NCBI RefSeq assembly: GCF_020524625.1
Contig: NZ_JAIVLL010000001.1
Location: 1,116,001 to 1,180,000 of the forward strand
Direction of reading: 5' to 3'
Source: Brevundimonas poindexterae
GTDB lineage: Bacteria; Pseudomonadota; Alphaproteobacteria; Caulobacterales; Caulobacteraceae
DNA length: 64,000 bases
Part shown: in pieces, positions 36,252 through 45,732 of the stretch
How positions within the stretch are numbered: the stretch's first letter is position 1
How the letters are laid out: each line of letters begins with the position of its first letter
The notes under the pieces: generated by a model
Seen by the model: the letters and a program-made list of their open reading frames with translations, nothing else
Told to the model about the DNA's origin: nothing
The model's database searches: none
Position numbers and translations under genes: made by a program

Positions 36252-37397
36252 ATGAAACAGCTTGCGACACTGCTGGCGTGGGTGAAGGCCCGGTTCCCGG
36301 ACGGCCGTCTGTCGGGGCTGAGCCTTGTCGCCCTCATGGCCCTGTCCGGAGTGGCTATGACGGCCAGCTCTGCGGCCCGGCCCGAGCTGGATGGCACCGG
36401 GCGCGCCGTTCTCAGCGCTACCGGCGGCGATCTGGGCTCCGACGATCTCGATGCCATGGCCGCGCGAACCACCCCTGAGCAGCTGGGGCTGGTCGCTACG
36501 CCGACCCTGGTCGTGGGCGAGACCGGGCTGGAGGCGCAGCGTCTGAACGCGGCCCGCCCGGTGGCCGCCGGGCTGCTGCGGCCCGCGCGCCCCTTCAGCC
36601 TCGGCCGGATCGCCACGGCGGATCGCAACCGGGCCCTGCGCTGTCTGACGCAGGCCGTCTATTATGAAGCCGCGCTGGAGCCGCGCGCCGGTCAGGAGGC
36701 GGTCGCCCAGGTGGTGTTGAACCGGGTTCGCGACCCGAACTTCCCCAATACGGTCTGCGGCGTGGTGTTCGAGGGGGCCGAGCGGGTGACGGGCTGCCAG
36801 TTCAGCTTCACCTGCGATGGCGCGCTGGGGCAGGCCCCGGTCGGATGGGCCTGGAAGCGGGCTGAGGACGTGGCCCGTCGGGCGCTGGACGGTCATGTCT
36901 CCGAGCGCGTGGGCACCGCCACCCACTATCACGCCGACTATGTCTTCCCCTGGTGGGCGCCCAGCCTGGGCAAGATCGACCAGATCGGGGCGCATATCTT
37001 CTATCGCTGGAAGGGCTATCCCGGCGAGACGGCCGCCTTTTCGCAGTCCTATGCCGGGCGCGAGCCGGTGATTGACGAGGCGCGCTTCTCGCAGCCGCGC
37101 ATCCTGATGGCCGATGCCACGGAGGAAGAAGCCCTGACCGCTCCCGACGGGACGGTGGTGGGCGCGCCGCCGCGTACGGTCGAGATCAACGGCCAGACCC
37201 GTGTGGTCGGCGCGGCCAGTCTGGGAGGCCGGCGTCAGCCGACGCCCGAAGAGATCGCCGAGATCAATCGCAATCTGGCGGATTTCGAGGAACAGGGCCC
37301 TGCGCCCACACGTGTGGCGCCCACGCCCGTCCCCGGCGTGGTCGGGCTGGAGGTCGAGGAAGTGGGCCGCCCTTCGCGCCAGTCGGCAGGCCGATAG
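36252..37397 (+). CDS. second SleB-type cell wall hydrolase
   Basis: The protein has 381 residues. A signal or anchor helix near 24-45 is followed by a Hydrolase_2 domain with CLTQAVYYEAALEPRAGQEA, VAQVVLNRVRDPNFPNTVC and GCQFSFTCDGAL. It is paralogous to the hydrolase at 30635-31972 (same motif order). The C-terminal third is unlike it and rich in Glu/Pro. The start at 36252 is chosen because the helix follows it and a longer frame has no ribosome-binding site. The two paralogues lie only 4 kb apart. Confidence 0.85.
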   Translation: MKQLATLLAWVKARFPDGRLSGLSLVALMALSGVAMTASSAARPELDGTGRAVLSATGGDLGSDDLDAMAARTTPEQLGLVATPTLVVGETGLEAQRLNAARPVAAGLLRPARPFSLGRIATADRNRALRCLTQAVYYEAALEPRAGQEAVAQVVLNRVRDPNFPNTVCGVVFEGAERVTGCQFSFTCDGALGQAPVGWAWKRAEDVARRALDGHVSERVGTATHYHADYVFPWWAPSLGKIDQIGAHIFYRWKGYPGETAAFSQSYAGREPVIDEARFSQPRILMADATEEEALTAPDGTVVGAPPRTVEINGQTRVVGAASLGGRRQPTPEEIAEINRNLADFEEQGPAPTRVAPTPVPGVVGLEVEEVGRPSRQSAGR

Positions 37398-37471
37398 TTC
37401 CTTATTGAAACCCGCGGGCCGCCCCTGCATTGATAGGGTCTTGTGGCACTTCTGCCTTTTCCGGAACCGGG

Positions 37472-39004
37472 ATGTCCGACACCACCTCTGCCCCCTCGGG
37501 CTGGACCGAAGCCGAACGTCTGGCCGCCCTGCGCGACTACGACATTCTGGACACGGAGCCGGAGCGCGCGTTCGACGACATCGTCGATCTGATCGCCACC
37601 CTGTTCGACGCCCCGATTGCCGTGGTCAATCTGATTGACGAAGGGCGGCAGTGGTTCAAGGCCGAGAAGGGCCTCGGCGTGCGCGAGACGCCGCTGGAGA
37701 GCAGCTTCTGCGCCCATGCGATCCTCGAGGCTGACCGTATGGTCGTGCCGGACGCCACCCAGGATACCCGCTTCACCTGCAACCCCCTGGTCACCGATGC
37801 GCCCGGCCTGCGCTTCTATGCCGGTCAGCTGTTGAAGTCGGCGGAGGGCCTGCCGCTCGGCACCCTGTGCGTTCTGGACACCAGGGCCCGGCCGGAAGGC
37901 CCGACCGAACTGCAGCTCAAGGCCCTCGAGGTGCTGGCGGATCAGGTGATGACCCAGCTGAACCTGCGCCGCGCGCTGAAGCACCAGCAGAGGTCGGAAG
38001 CCGAGTTTCGCGCCATCGCCGACTCCATGCCCCAGATGGTGTGGTCGACCCTGCCGGACGGCCACCACGACTATTACAATGCGCGCTGGTACGAGTTCAC
38101 GGGCGTGCCGCCCGGCTCGACCGACGGCGAAGGCTGGAACGACATGTTCCACCCGGAGGACCAGGAGCGGGCGTGGGAGCGGTGGCGTCATTCGCTGGCG
38201 ACCGGCGACCCCTATGAGATCGAATACCGGCTGCGCCGCCATGACGGGGTCTATTGCTGGACGCTGGGCCGGGCCATGCCGGTGCGCGACGCCGAGGGCC
38301 GGATCGTGCGCTGGTTCGGGACCTGCACCGATATCGACGACCTCAAGCGCATGGATCAGGCCAAGGAGCTGCTGAGCCAGGAGCTGAGCCACCGGATCAA
38401 GAACATCTTTGCCGTGGTCTCGGCGCTGGTGGCCCTGTCGGCGCGCCAGCATCCGGAGGCGCGGCCGTTCGCCCAGTCGCTGCGCACCCGCATCAATGCC
38501 CTGGCCCGGGCCCATGAATTCGTGCGGCCCCACAGCGACGTCTCGCGCCCCACCATGGGCGACATGACGCTGCACGGTTTCCTCGCGGCGCTGTTCACCC
38601 CCTACACCGACGAGCAGGGCCAGCCCCGGGTGCGGATCACCGGCGATGACGCCGCCTTTGACGACCAGGCCGCCACCTCGGTCGCCCTGCTGTTCCACGA
38701 ACTGGCCACCAATGCCGCCAAATACGGCGCCCTGTCGGTCGAGGGGGGCTATGTGGACGTGGAAACGGACCACAGTCAGGCGGGTCTGTATCGCCTGGCG
38801 TGGCGGGAGCGTCAGGGACCCGCGATCGATGGCGTGCCGCAGAAGTCCGGTTTTGGGTCTTCGCTGGCCACGCTTTCCGTTGAAGGGCAGCTCGCGGGGA
38901 AATTAACACGCAACTGGAACCCGGACGGCCTGGAAGTGTTGGTCGAGCTGCCCGCGACCGCCCTGTCGCGCCGTAACGCTGCACGCGTGGTTACAAAGGC
39001 GTAA
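37472..39004 (+). CDS. GAF-PAS sensor histidine kinase of the HWE family
   Basis: The protein has 510 residues. Order: GAF domain (about 20-165), PAS-PAC (about 180-300), and an HWE/HisKA_2 kinase domain with phospho-acceptor His in LLSQELSHRIKNIFAVV and the ATP-lid LFHELATNAAKYGALS (His-Glu-Leu-Ala-Thr-Asn). It is soluble. It is followed by a single-domain response regulator 76 bases downstream, and the two likely form a pair. A perfect 10-bp palindrome spans its stop codon. Confidence 0.92.
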   Translation: MSDTTSAPSGWTEAERLAALRDYDILDTEPERAFDDIVDLIATLFDAPIAVVNLIDEGRQWFKAEKGLGVRETPLESSFCAHAILEADRMVVPDATQDTRFTCNPLVTDAPGLRFYAGQLLKSAEGLPLGTLCVLDTRARPEGPTELQLKALEVLADQVMTQLNLRRALKHQQRSEAEFRAIADSMPQMVWSTLPDGHHDYYNARWYEFTGVPPGSTDGEGWNDMFHPEDQERAWERWRHSLATGDPYEIEYRLRRHDGVYCWTLGRAMPVRDAEGRIVRWFGTCTDIDDLKRMDQAKELLSQELSHRIKNIFAVVSALVALSARQHPEARPFAQSLRTRINALARAHEFVRPHSDVSRPTMGDMTLHGFLAALFTPYTDEQGQPRVRITGDDAAFDDQAATSVALLFHELATNAAKYGALSVEGGYVDVETDHSQAGLYRLAWRERQGPAIDGVPQKSGFGSSLATLSVEGQLAGKLTRNWNPDGLEVLVELPATALSRRNAARVVTKA

Positions 39005-39010
39005 CCACGC
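38985..39010. promoter_or_regulatory. perfect palindrome spanning the kinase stop codon
   Basis: GCGTGGTTAC-aaaggc-GTAACCACGC has 10-bp perfect arms. It ends about 70 bases before the response-regulator start and overlaps the first bases of a GCAAC-N16-CGTT pattern (39009-39033, a one-mismatch EcfG-like promoter). There is no T-run, so an operator is more likely than a terminator. Confidence 0.5.
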
Positions 39011-39080
39011 AACCGGCATATCCCTTGCACGTTCGTTTTGAAGACTCTCCCGTTCACAGTTTTTGACACTCCTGCCTGCC

Positions 39081-39500
39081 ATGCCCGCCCGTATCCTCAT
39101 CGTTGAAGACGAAGCCCTCGTGGCCATGGAACTTCGCTTCGTGCTGGAGGACCTGGGCCACGAAGTCGTGGGTACGGCCGCAGACTCGCAAACGGCCCTG
39201 AACCTCGCCAAGGAAACGGACGTCGATCTGGCGCTCGTGGACATTCACCTGTCGGACGGCCCCACGGGCGTGTCGATCGGCCGCGAGCTGGCGACCGATC
39301 ACAAGGTCGCCGTGCTGTTCATGACGGCCAACCCGGGCATGGTGCGCGACGGCGTGGCCGGCACTATCGGCGTGCTGTCAAAGCCCACCGACGAGCATAT
39401 CGTGCAGAATGCCGTGTCCTATGCGCTGGGCGTGAAGAATGGGGCGCCGACCAATATGGCGCCGCCCCAGCTTCAGCTGTTCAACCAGGCCGGCGCCTAG
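39081..39500 (+). CDS. single-domain response regulator
   Basis: The protein has 139 residues. The receiver fold has EDE at about 9-11, the phospho-acceptor Asp in LALVDIHLSDG near 54, a Thr in LFMTANPG and Lys in GVLSKPTDE. There is no output domain, as in the CheY/DivK type or the accessory regulators that serve HWE kinases in alphaproteobacteria. The start at 39081 is chosen over an in-frame TTG six codons upstream. It is probably the partner of the preceding kinase. Confidence 0.9.
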   Translation: MPARILIVEDEALVAMELRFVLEDLGHEVVGTAADSQTALNLAKETDVDLALVDIHLSDGPTGVSIGRELATDHKVAVLFMTANPGMVRDGVAGTIGVLSKPTDEHIVQNAVSYALGVKNGAPTNMAPPQLQLFNQAGA

Positions 39501-39507
39501 CTCCGCC

Positions 39508-40527
39508 CTACCAGACGCCGATCTTTTCCGCTTCGGCGTGGGAGATCGGGTTGCCCGCCCGGGCATGGTCGACCTCGGCCAGATAGCGGGCGGCTTCCAG
39601 CGCGGCCATACAGCCCATTCCGGCGGCCGTAACGGCCTGGCGGTAGACGTCGTCCGTGACGTCGCCCGCCGCATAGACCCCCTCGATCGAGGTCGAGGTC
39701 GTGCCCGGCTTGACCACCAGATAGCCGCCGGATTTGGTCTCGAGCTGGCCGGCGAAGACCTCGGACGACGGCGCGTGACCGATGGCGATGAACACGCCGT
39801 CGGCCGGGACATCGCGCGTCCCGGTGCCCTCGGTCTCGCGAAGGCGCACCCCGGTGACATTCGAGGCCATGCCGTCCGTCTGGCCGAGGATTTCATCGAC
39901 CACGTGATTCCACACCACCTCGATCTTCGGATGGGCGAACAGGCGTTCCTGCAGGATCTTCTCGGCGCGGAACTCGTCGCGGCGATGGACGACGGTGACC
40001 TTGGACGCAAAGTTCGTCAGGAACAGCGCCTCCTCGACGGCGGTGTTGCCGCCCCCGACCACCACGACCTCCTTGCCACGATAGAAGAAGCCGTCGCAGG
40101 TGGCGCAGGCGGACACGCCGAACCCCTGATACTTCGCCTCGCTCTCAAGGCCCAGCCACTTGGCCTGGGCGCCGGTCGAGATGATCACCGTCTCGGCCAG
40201 CAGTTCGGTGCCGGAATCGAGCGTCAGCCGGAACGGGCGCTGCGACAGGTCGGCTTTCGTCACGATGTCGTGGATGACCTCGGTACCGACGTGCTCGGCC
40301 TGGGCCTGCATCTGCTCCATCAGCCAGGGACCCTGGATGACCTCGGCAAACCCCGGATAGTTCTCGACATCGGTGGTGATGGTCAGCTGGCCGCCGGGCT
40401 GGATGCCGGCGATCACCACCGGCTCAAGCGAGGCGCGGGCGGCATAGATGGCGGCGGTCCAGCCGGCGGGGCCGGACCCGATGATGGCGACACGAACGGT
40501 GCGGGGGGCGGAAGAGGAGCTGCTCAT
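39508..40527 (-). CDS. trxB: thioredoxin-disulfide reductase
   Basis: The protein has 339 residues. FAD motif IGSGPAGWTAAIYAARA near 12-28, redox-active CATCDG near 145-150, NADPH motif VVGGGNTAVEEALFL and the C-terminal GVYAAGDVTDD are present. It reduces thioredoxin with NADPH. It is convergent with the response regulator, and its upstream end is divergent from a small glycine-rich protein. Confidence 0.96.
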   Translation of the reverse strand: MSSSSSAPRTVRVAIIGSGPAGWTAAIYAARASLEPVVIAGIQPGGQLTITTDVENYPGFAEVIQGPWLMEQMQAQAEHVGTEVIHDIVTKADLSQRPFRLTLDSGTELLAETVIISTGAQAKWLGLESEAKYQGFGVSACATCDGFFYRGKEVVVVGGGNTAVEEALFLTNFASKVTVVHRRDEFRAEKILQERLFAHPKIEVVWNHVVDEILGQTDGMASNVTGVRLRETEGTGTRDVPADGVFIAIGHAPSSEVFAGQLETKSGGYLVVKPGTTSTSIEGVYAAGDVTDDVYRQAVTAAGMGCMAALEAARYLAEVDHARAGNPISHAEAEKIGVW

Positions 40528-40598
40528 GCGGCCTATTTAGGGGCTGATTCCCGATCGTGCGATGGCTAGTCTGCCCGGGAACGGCGAAGGAGTTGGGG

Positions 40599-40871
40599 AT
40601 GAGTGACAACAAGAACGCGGCCTTCCTGCCCCTCGGCATGGGCGTCGGGATTGCGATCGGCGTCGCGCTGGGCACGGCGCTGGACAATCTGGCGCTGGGA
40701 CTGGGGCTGGGTGTGGCCATCGGCGCCGGTATCGGCGTCAGCGGTATGGCAGCAGGCAAGTCGAAGAAGAAGGATGGCGACGGGTCGGCGGGCGTCGTGG
40801 CCAGCGACACCAGTGACCGGTCCTCGAAGGATTTCGACGCGGGTGACGGCGGCGGCGGCGGAGGCGATTGA
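40599..40871 (+). CDS. small glycine-zipper membrane protein
   Basis: The protein has 90 residues. A hydrophobic, Gly/Ala/Leu-rich segment (about 10-52, with repeats of G-x-x-x-G such as GVGIAIGVALGTALDN) suggests one or two packed membrane helices. It is followed by a Lys patch and a disordered tail ending in a Gly run and Asp. The start at 40599 follows GAAGGAG. I do not recognise a family. It is 30 bases before the DUF389 gene and may be in the same operon. Confidence 0.65.
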   Translation: MSDNKNAAFLPLGMGVGIAIGVALGTALDNLALGLGLGVAIGAGIGVSGMAAGKSKKKDGDGSAGVVASDTSDRSSKDFDAGDGGGGGGD

Positions 40872-40901
40872 CGTTCGCCCTCGACCGATGAAGAAGACCG
40901 T

Positions 40902-42425
40902 ATGAGCGATCTGGGTCAGAGCGCGCGCGAGACGCGCACCTTCGTCCGCCGGTTCCTGGCCATTGCCCGCCGCAATGTCGACCACGAGGCCGTCGCCGAG
41001 AACGTCTATGAGAACGGCGGGCTGAGCGGCCGCTATCTGATCATGACCGGGATCTCGGCGGCCATCGCCATCCTCGGCCTGATGTTGTCATCGCCGGCCG
41101 TGGTGATCGGCGCCATGTTGATGTCGCCCATGATGGGGCCGATCGTGGCGCTGGGCTTTTCGCTGGCCCTGCTGGACTTCAGCGAGCTGAACCGGGCGCT
41201 CCGGGCGCTGGCCCTCGGCTTTGGACTGGCGCTGATCGTGGCCGTGGTGCTGACGCTGCTGTCGCCGCTGAAGGAGCCGACGACCGAGATCTTGGCGCGG
41301 ACCCGACCCAATTTCTTCGACCTGCTGATCGCCGTCTTCTCCGGCATTGCGGGCGCCTATGCGGTGATCAAGCAGAGAGGCGAGACCATCATCGGGGTGG
41401 CCATCGCCACGGCCCTGATGCCGCCCGTCGCGACCGTGGGCTTTGGCCTTGGCACCGGCGACATGGGGATCGCCGGTGGGGCCTTCTTCCTGTTCATGAC
41501 CAACCTTGTGGCCATTGCTCTGGCGGCGACGCTGACAGCCGGCTTCTACGGCTTCCGTCCCCGGCTGATGGAGCGACCGGTGAAGTGGCGGGGTGTGGCC
41601 GTGGTGCTGGTGTTCGCCGTGCTGTCGGCGCCGCTGGCGCTGTCGCTGCGCGCCATCGGCCTCGAAAGCCGGGCGACGGCCGAAACCCGGCTGGCGGTGG
41701 ATGCCATCTTCTCAGGGTCGGAGTCGCGCATCACCCTGCTGGACGTCCGCAGCCAGTCGGGCGAGGTCAGCGTCTCGGCCCTGGTGAGCACGCGATCGCT
41801 GGTCGCCGATGCCGAAAGCCGCCTGCAACAGCGACTCACCGCGGCCCTGCATGTGCCGGTGGTGGCCAATCTGGACCAGATCGTCGTGGCCGACCCCGAG
41901 GCGGCCTCGCGCGCGGTGCAGGCAAGTCCGGTCTCGGCGCCCGATCCCGTTGCCGCACTGCGCGGACGCCTGATCGAGGCGGTGCCCTTTGCCACGGACG
42001 CCATCATGCTGAATGCCGAGGGATCGCGGGCGGTGATCCTGCTGCGGCCCGAGGCGGGTCTGGACCTGCAGAGTGCCTATGCGCTGGAGACCGCCCTCAC
42101 CCGCCGGTTCGAAGGCCTGACCGTGCTGGTCACGCCGCCGGTCCAGGTGTTCGACACCGTCGACCTGGGCGATCCGCAGGCGCGGGCGCGGGCGGTATGG
42201 GCCCTGTCCCGCTGGCGGGCGACCCCGGCCGTGCGCGCCTGTCGTCCGGAACAGCCGCCGGAACCCGAATCCCCTCCGGCTGAGGGCGAGAACGCACCGG
42301 CACGGCTGGATTTTGGACAGACCTTCATCGCCGAGCTGACCGCCGCCGGCGTGTCGACGCGGACGGAGGGGGCACCGGCCTGCCAGCGCGGCGACATCAA
42401 TGTGGCGCGACTGTCGCTGAACTAG
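40902..42425 (+). CDS. DUF389 (TIGR00341-like) membrane protein
   Basis: The protein has 507 residues. Six membrane helices carry the family motif GLMLSSPAVVIGAMLMSPMM (about 62-81), then GIAGAYAVIK and ATALMPPVATVGFGLG, followed by a C-terminal soluble region. The family is widespread and has no agreed function. It is convergent with the ELM1-like gene, the stops overlapping by four bases. Confidence 0.88.
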   Translation: MSDLGQSARETRTFVRRFLAIARRNVDHEAVAENVYENGGLSGRYLIMTGISAAIAILGLMLSSPAVVIGAMLMSPMMGPIVALGFSLALLDFSELNRALRALALGFGLALIVAVVLTLLSPLKEPTTEILARTRPNFFDLLIAVFSGIAGAYAVIKQRGETIIGVAIATALMPPVATVGFGLGTGDMGIAGGAFFLFMTNLVAIALAATLTAGFYGFRPRLMERPVKWRGVAVVLVFAVLSAPLALSLRAIGLESRATAETRLAVDAIFSGSESRITLLDVRSQSGEVSVSALVSTRSLVADAESRLQQRLTAALHVPVVANLDQIVVADPEAASRAVQASPVSAPDPVAALRGRLIEAVPFATDAIMLNAEGSRAVILLRPEAGLDLQSAYALETALTRRFEGLTVLVTPPVQVFDTVDLGDPQARARAVWALSRWRATPAVRACRPEQPPEPESPPAEGENAPARLDFGQTFIAELTAAGVSTRTEGAPACQRGDINVARLSLN

Positions 42426-43435
42426 GCGGCGCGCCAGCGGTCGTAGCGACGAAGCAGTTCGCGCGCGGCACGGTCTGTCTCGGCGAGAGGCTCGATCGGC
42501 TCGCTTCCAGCCTCAAGCGTGCCGTCGAAGGGTCGTGCGAGGCCCCGGGCGATCAGGGCCTGGCGCAGGCGGTCGAACTTGGGCTGGGCCTTGCGCGCCA
42601 CCATGGGCAGCAGGTGCACCGGCTTGCCCGTCGAGGCCGCCTCGGTCGCCATATTGGCGCTGTCCTCGGTCACCAGCACCTGATCGGCGGCATCGAGGAA
42701 GGCGAAATAGGGATTGTCGCCCCGGCCATCCCAGATCCAGCCCGGCACATCGGCCAGACCGTCGCGCAGGGCGGCCTCGGCCTCGGGCGGGGTGCGGCGG
42801 GACAGGGTCACCATGACCGAGCCGCCTGCGACCTGAACCGCCTGCCGGATATCGTGCGCCAGCCGGGCGGCGTGGTCCGCGGGCAGGTCGTGGCTGGCCG
42901 ACCGGCCGCCGATGAGCACCGCCACACGCGGACGAGGGAGGGCATCGAGGACGTCAAAGGCCGAAGCCGCCCCGGCGATGCGCGCGGGCGTGATGCGATG
43001 GGGCGAGCCGAGGATGGAGATCACATTGGGGCCGCTCAGGCCATCGTGCTCGGGGGCGACCACCAGATCGAAAGCGTCGGTCCGCCAACGGGGGTCCTGC
43101 GTCTGGACGACGAAGGGCCGGCCGGGTCCGGCGGAGGCGGCCGTGGCTGACAGGGGCAGGGAGGCCCGGCCGGTCGCGATCCAGATGTCGGGCCAGGGCG
43201 CGCCATCGGACGGCAGGACCGCATCCGACGCCGGATCGCGCATCCACGGCTGTTTCAGGACCGAGGGCCAACGGTCGAACAGGGGCCGCCAGCCGATCCG
43301 GCAGACGTCGATGTCAGAGGGACGAAGGCGCTGGACGGCCTCGGCCAGACCCAGCGCCTGATTCTGGATGCCGGCCCGGCCGTCGGAGACGACCCGGATC
43401 CGGAGGGGAGACGCGCTGTCGCGTGTCAGATCCAC
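42422..43435 (-). CDS. ELM1/mitochondrial-fission-like protein (DUF1022)
   Basis: The protein has 337 residues. Features typical of the family are [19 protein letters not shown] near 15-33, the glycosyltransferase-B-like [20 protein letters not shown] near 113, [10 protein letters not shown], and [20 protein letters not shown] near 255. Plants use a homologue for mitochondrial division; bacterial members are of unknown role, perhaps glycosyltransferase-like. Its start overlaps the greA stop region by ten bases, so it is co-transcribed with greA. Confidence 0.85.
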   Translation of the reverse strand: MDLTRDSASPLRIRVVSDGRAGIQNQALGLAEAVQRLRPSDIDVCRIGWRPLFDRWPSVLKQPWMRDPASDAVLPSDGAPWPDIWIATGRASLPLSATAASAGPGRPFVVQTQDPRWRTDAFDLVVAPEHDGLSGPNVISILGSPHRITPARIAGAASAFDVLDALPRPRVAVLIGGRSASHDLPADHAARLAHDIRQAVQVAGGSVMVTLSRRTPPEAEAALRDGLADVPGWIWDGRGDNPYFAFLDAADQVLVTEDSANMATEAASTGKPVHLLPMVARKAQPKFDRLRQALIARGLARPFDGTLEAGSEPIEPLAETDRAARELLRRYDRWRAA

Positions 43436-43899
43436 TCGACCTTGAGGACTTCATAGGCCTTCACGCCGCCGGGCGTGTTGACCTCGACGACGTCGCCGAC
43501 CTCCTTGGAGATCAGGGCGCGCGAGAGCGGCGAGGTGATCGAGATCCGGCCCTGCTTCACATCGGCTTCGTGCTCGCCGACGATCTGGTAGCGAGCCTCC
43601 TCGTCCGTGTCCTCGTCAACCACGGTGACGGTGGCGCCGAACTTGACCTGGGTCCCCGACAGCTTCGACACGTCGATGACCTGGGCCCGCGACATGCGGT
43701 CCTCGATCTCGGCGATCTGGCCCTCGATCCAGCCCTGCCGTTCCTTGGCGGCGTGATACTCGGCGTTTTCGGACAGGTCGCCGTGTTCACGGGCCTCCGA
43801 AATGGCCGCGATCACCGCGGGACGTTCCACGGACTTCAATTGCTTGAGCTGATCGTCCAGGGCGCGATAGCCCGGGGCCGTCATCGGCACTTTTTCCAT
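43426..43899 (-). CDS. greA: transcription elongation factor GreA
   Basis: The protein has 157 residues, standard length. The N-terminal coiled coil carries the acidic tip ([16 protein letters not shown], about 42-57). The C-terminal FKBP-like domain has [16 protein letters not shown] and [18 protein letters not shown]. It rescues backtracked RNA polymerase. In alphaproteobacteria greA commonly sits near carB; here four genes intervene. The upstream 110 bases hold its promoter but no clear motif. Confidence 0.96.
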   Translation of the reverse strand: MEKVPMTAPGYRALDDQLKQLKSVERPAVIAAISEAREHGDLSENAEYHAAKERQGWIEGQIAEIEDRMSRAQVIDVSKLSGTQVKFGATVTVVDEDTDEEARYQIVGEHEADVKQGRISITSPLSRALISKEVGDVVEVNTPGGVKAYEVLKVEWI

Positions 43900-44012
43900 A
43901 GGGTGGTGAGTTTCTTGTTTCGCCCGACTGAGGAGGGGATGGTCAACCTTGGCAGAAGGTCGCGGGGCGCACGCGACCGGGGCAAAGAGGATAGGTCAGG
44001 CTTTTGCCAAAC

Positions 44013-44201
44013 TCAAGCGGTGGGCCGAACGGTGGTGCGGCGCACCTTGCGCATCAGACTGCGCGTCAGCCAGGCCAGGGTCCCGAGGGCGAGGACCATG
44101 AAGAGCACCGACACAATCGCCAGCTTCGCGAACATCAGCGCGAGGCTGAAGGCGACGACCACGAGGGCCAGGGCGAGGATGTACAGGGCTGCGATCTTCA
44201 T
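44013..44201 (-). CDS. small two-helix membrane protein
   Basis: The protein has 62 residues: two hydrophobic helices (about 2-24 and 29-47) and a basic C-terminus (MRKVRRTTVRP). It has no family I can name. It sits alone upstream of greA on the same strand. It is probably real because the hydrophobic segments and basic tail form a clean topology. Confidence 0.6.
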   Translation of the reverse strand: MKIAALYILALALVVVAFSLALMFAKLAIVSVLFMVLALGTLAWLTRSLMRKVRRTTVRPTA

Positions 44202-44250
44202 GCCCGGTTAACGCGGCATGCGCCTGCCGGTTTCCCGGAGGGCGGGTCGA

Positions 44251-45675
44251 TCAACGCGATTGTGAAGGATTGGGCGCGCCTGTGTCCCAGGCAGCACGCA
44301 CCAGGGTGCCGAACACCGCGCGGCGGGTGTCCCACGGGTCGAGGTCGCCATTGGCACGCGCGTCCCGCAGCCGATGGACAGCCGCGTCGGCGGTCTGCCG
44401 TGCGAGGGCGAGGGCCGCGTCGCTCTGGCCGCTGTCCAGCCAGGACGCTGCCAGCCGCTGATCCCGCATCAGCCGCCGGGGATGGCCATCGGGCAGATGG
44501 TCCGTGGCAAGGTCGCGCGCCCGGGCAAAGGCCTGAATGGCCGCCTGCGGATGGCCCAGCGCCCGCTGGTTGTCGCCCAGGGCGAACCAGGCGGAGCTTT
44601 CCGCTTCCCACCCGGCCCCGCCCCCGGTGAGCAGCGCCAAAGCCTCGCGGTGCAGGGGCTCCGCCTCTTGGTGGCGGCCCAGACGGTCGAGGGCAGAGGC
44701 CTGCATCGACAGGCTGGACGCCGCCGAAAGCGATTGCCCGCCCTGTCGCTTCATCTCCACGGCCGCTGCCAGAATGGCCTCGGCCTCGCCGGCGCGATCG
44801 AGCGCCATCAGGGCCAATGCCAGCCGATGCCCATAAACCGCGCGAAGGGCCAGATCAGGCTCGCCCATGAACAGTTGCCGCAGCAGGGGCTCGGCCAGAT
44901 CGGGACGCCCGGCGGCCATGCGGGCACTGGCGAGACGGTAGAGGGCCGTCGTCGAGCGACGGTCGGCCGCCCCGTGCAGGGTCACATTGCCCTCGACGGC
45001 CTGACGAAGGATGGGCAGGGCCGCCCGGTCGTCGCCTGTCAGGTCGAGCCCCGTGCCGTACAGGCCCAGCGCCTCAAGGGTCTGGTCATGTCGGTCGCCA
45101 TAGAGGGCACGGGAGGCTGCAAGGGCGTCGGCGGCGACCGCGAGCCCTTCTTCAAAGCGGGACTGTCGATAAAGGACGTCCGCCATCTGGGTCAGCCCCC
45201 GGAGACGCAGTTCTGACGACAGGTCCGGCTGTCCCAGAAGGGTGGTCAGGAGGGCTTCCGCCGCGGTGTTGCGATCCAGCTCGGCCAGCAGGCCGGCACG
45301 GTAGAGGTCGGTGGCCTGGCTGAAGGCGGTCGTGTCCCAGCCCAGCGCGGTCCAGCGCGAGGCGACATGATCCAGCCGGGCCAGCGCCTCGTCCGGCCGG
45401 CCCAGCTCCCCGAGCGCAAAGGCGGAGTTTGCCATCAGGTGCAGGGTGACCGGGTGGTCCTCACCCAGCTCTGCGCGGGCCCGGGCCAGAGCGGGCCCGG
45501 CCAGTGCGAGGGCCGCTTCAGGACCCTCTTCGACGCGGACCGACTCGACCAGACGGGCCTCGGCCTCAAGCGCCGCGCGGGCCTCGGCCACGTCCGGCCC
45601 GGCGATCTGGGCCAGACCGGTCTCGGGCAGGCCGCACAGGCCGGCGAGCAGGCTGAGCAGGAACCAGACTTTCAT
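44251..45675 (-). CDS. secreted TPR-repeat protein
   Basis: The protein has 474 residues. The signal peptide ends near residue 23 (GLAQ), and the rest is helical with many TPR-like pairs (for example ARARAELGEDHPVTLHLMAN, LYGDRHDQTLEALGLYGTG, LDRLGRHQEAEPLHREALAL). It resembles the kinesin-light-chain/TPR_12 type. It should be a periplasmic scaffold. The start at 45675 follows CTGGAGG; an upstream in-frame ATG (45723) would add 16 residues that break the signal peptide. Confidence 0.8.
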   Translation of the reverse strand: MKVWFLLSLLAGLCGLPETGLAQIAGPDVAEARAALEAEARLVESVRVEEGPEAALALAGPALARARAELGEDHPVTLHLMANSAFALGELGRPDEALARLDHVASRWTALGWDTTAFSQATDLYRAGLLAELDRNTAAEALLTTLLGQPDLSSELRLRGLTQMADVLYRQSRFEEGLAVAADALAASRALYGDRHDQTLEALGLYGTGLDLTGDDRAALPILRQAVEGNVTLHGAADRRSTTALYRLASARMAAGRPDLAEPLLRQLFMGEPDLALRAVYGHRLALALMALDRAGEAEAILAAAVEMKRQGGQSLSAASSLSMQASALDRLGRHQEAEPLHREALALLTGGGAGWEAESSAWFALGDNQRALGHPQAAIQAFARARDLATDHLPDGHPRRLMRDQRLAASWLDSGQSDAALALARQTADAAVHRLRDARANGDLDPWDTRRAVFGTLVRAAWDTGAPNPSQSR

Positions 45676-45732
45676 CAGACCTCCAGTCTGGCAGACCGGA
45701 TGGCTCCGGCCTACTGACGGCATCCGACGCGA

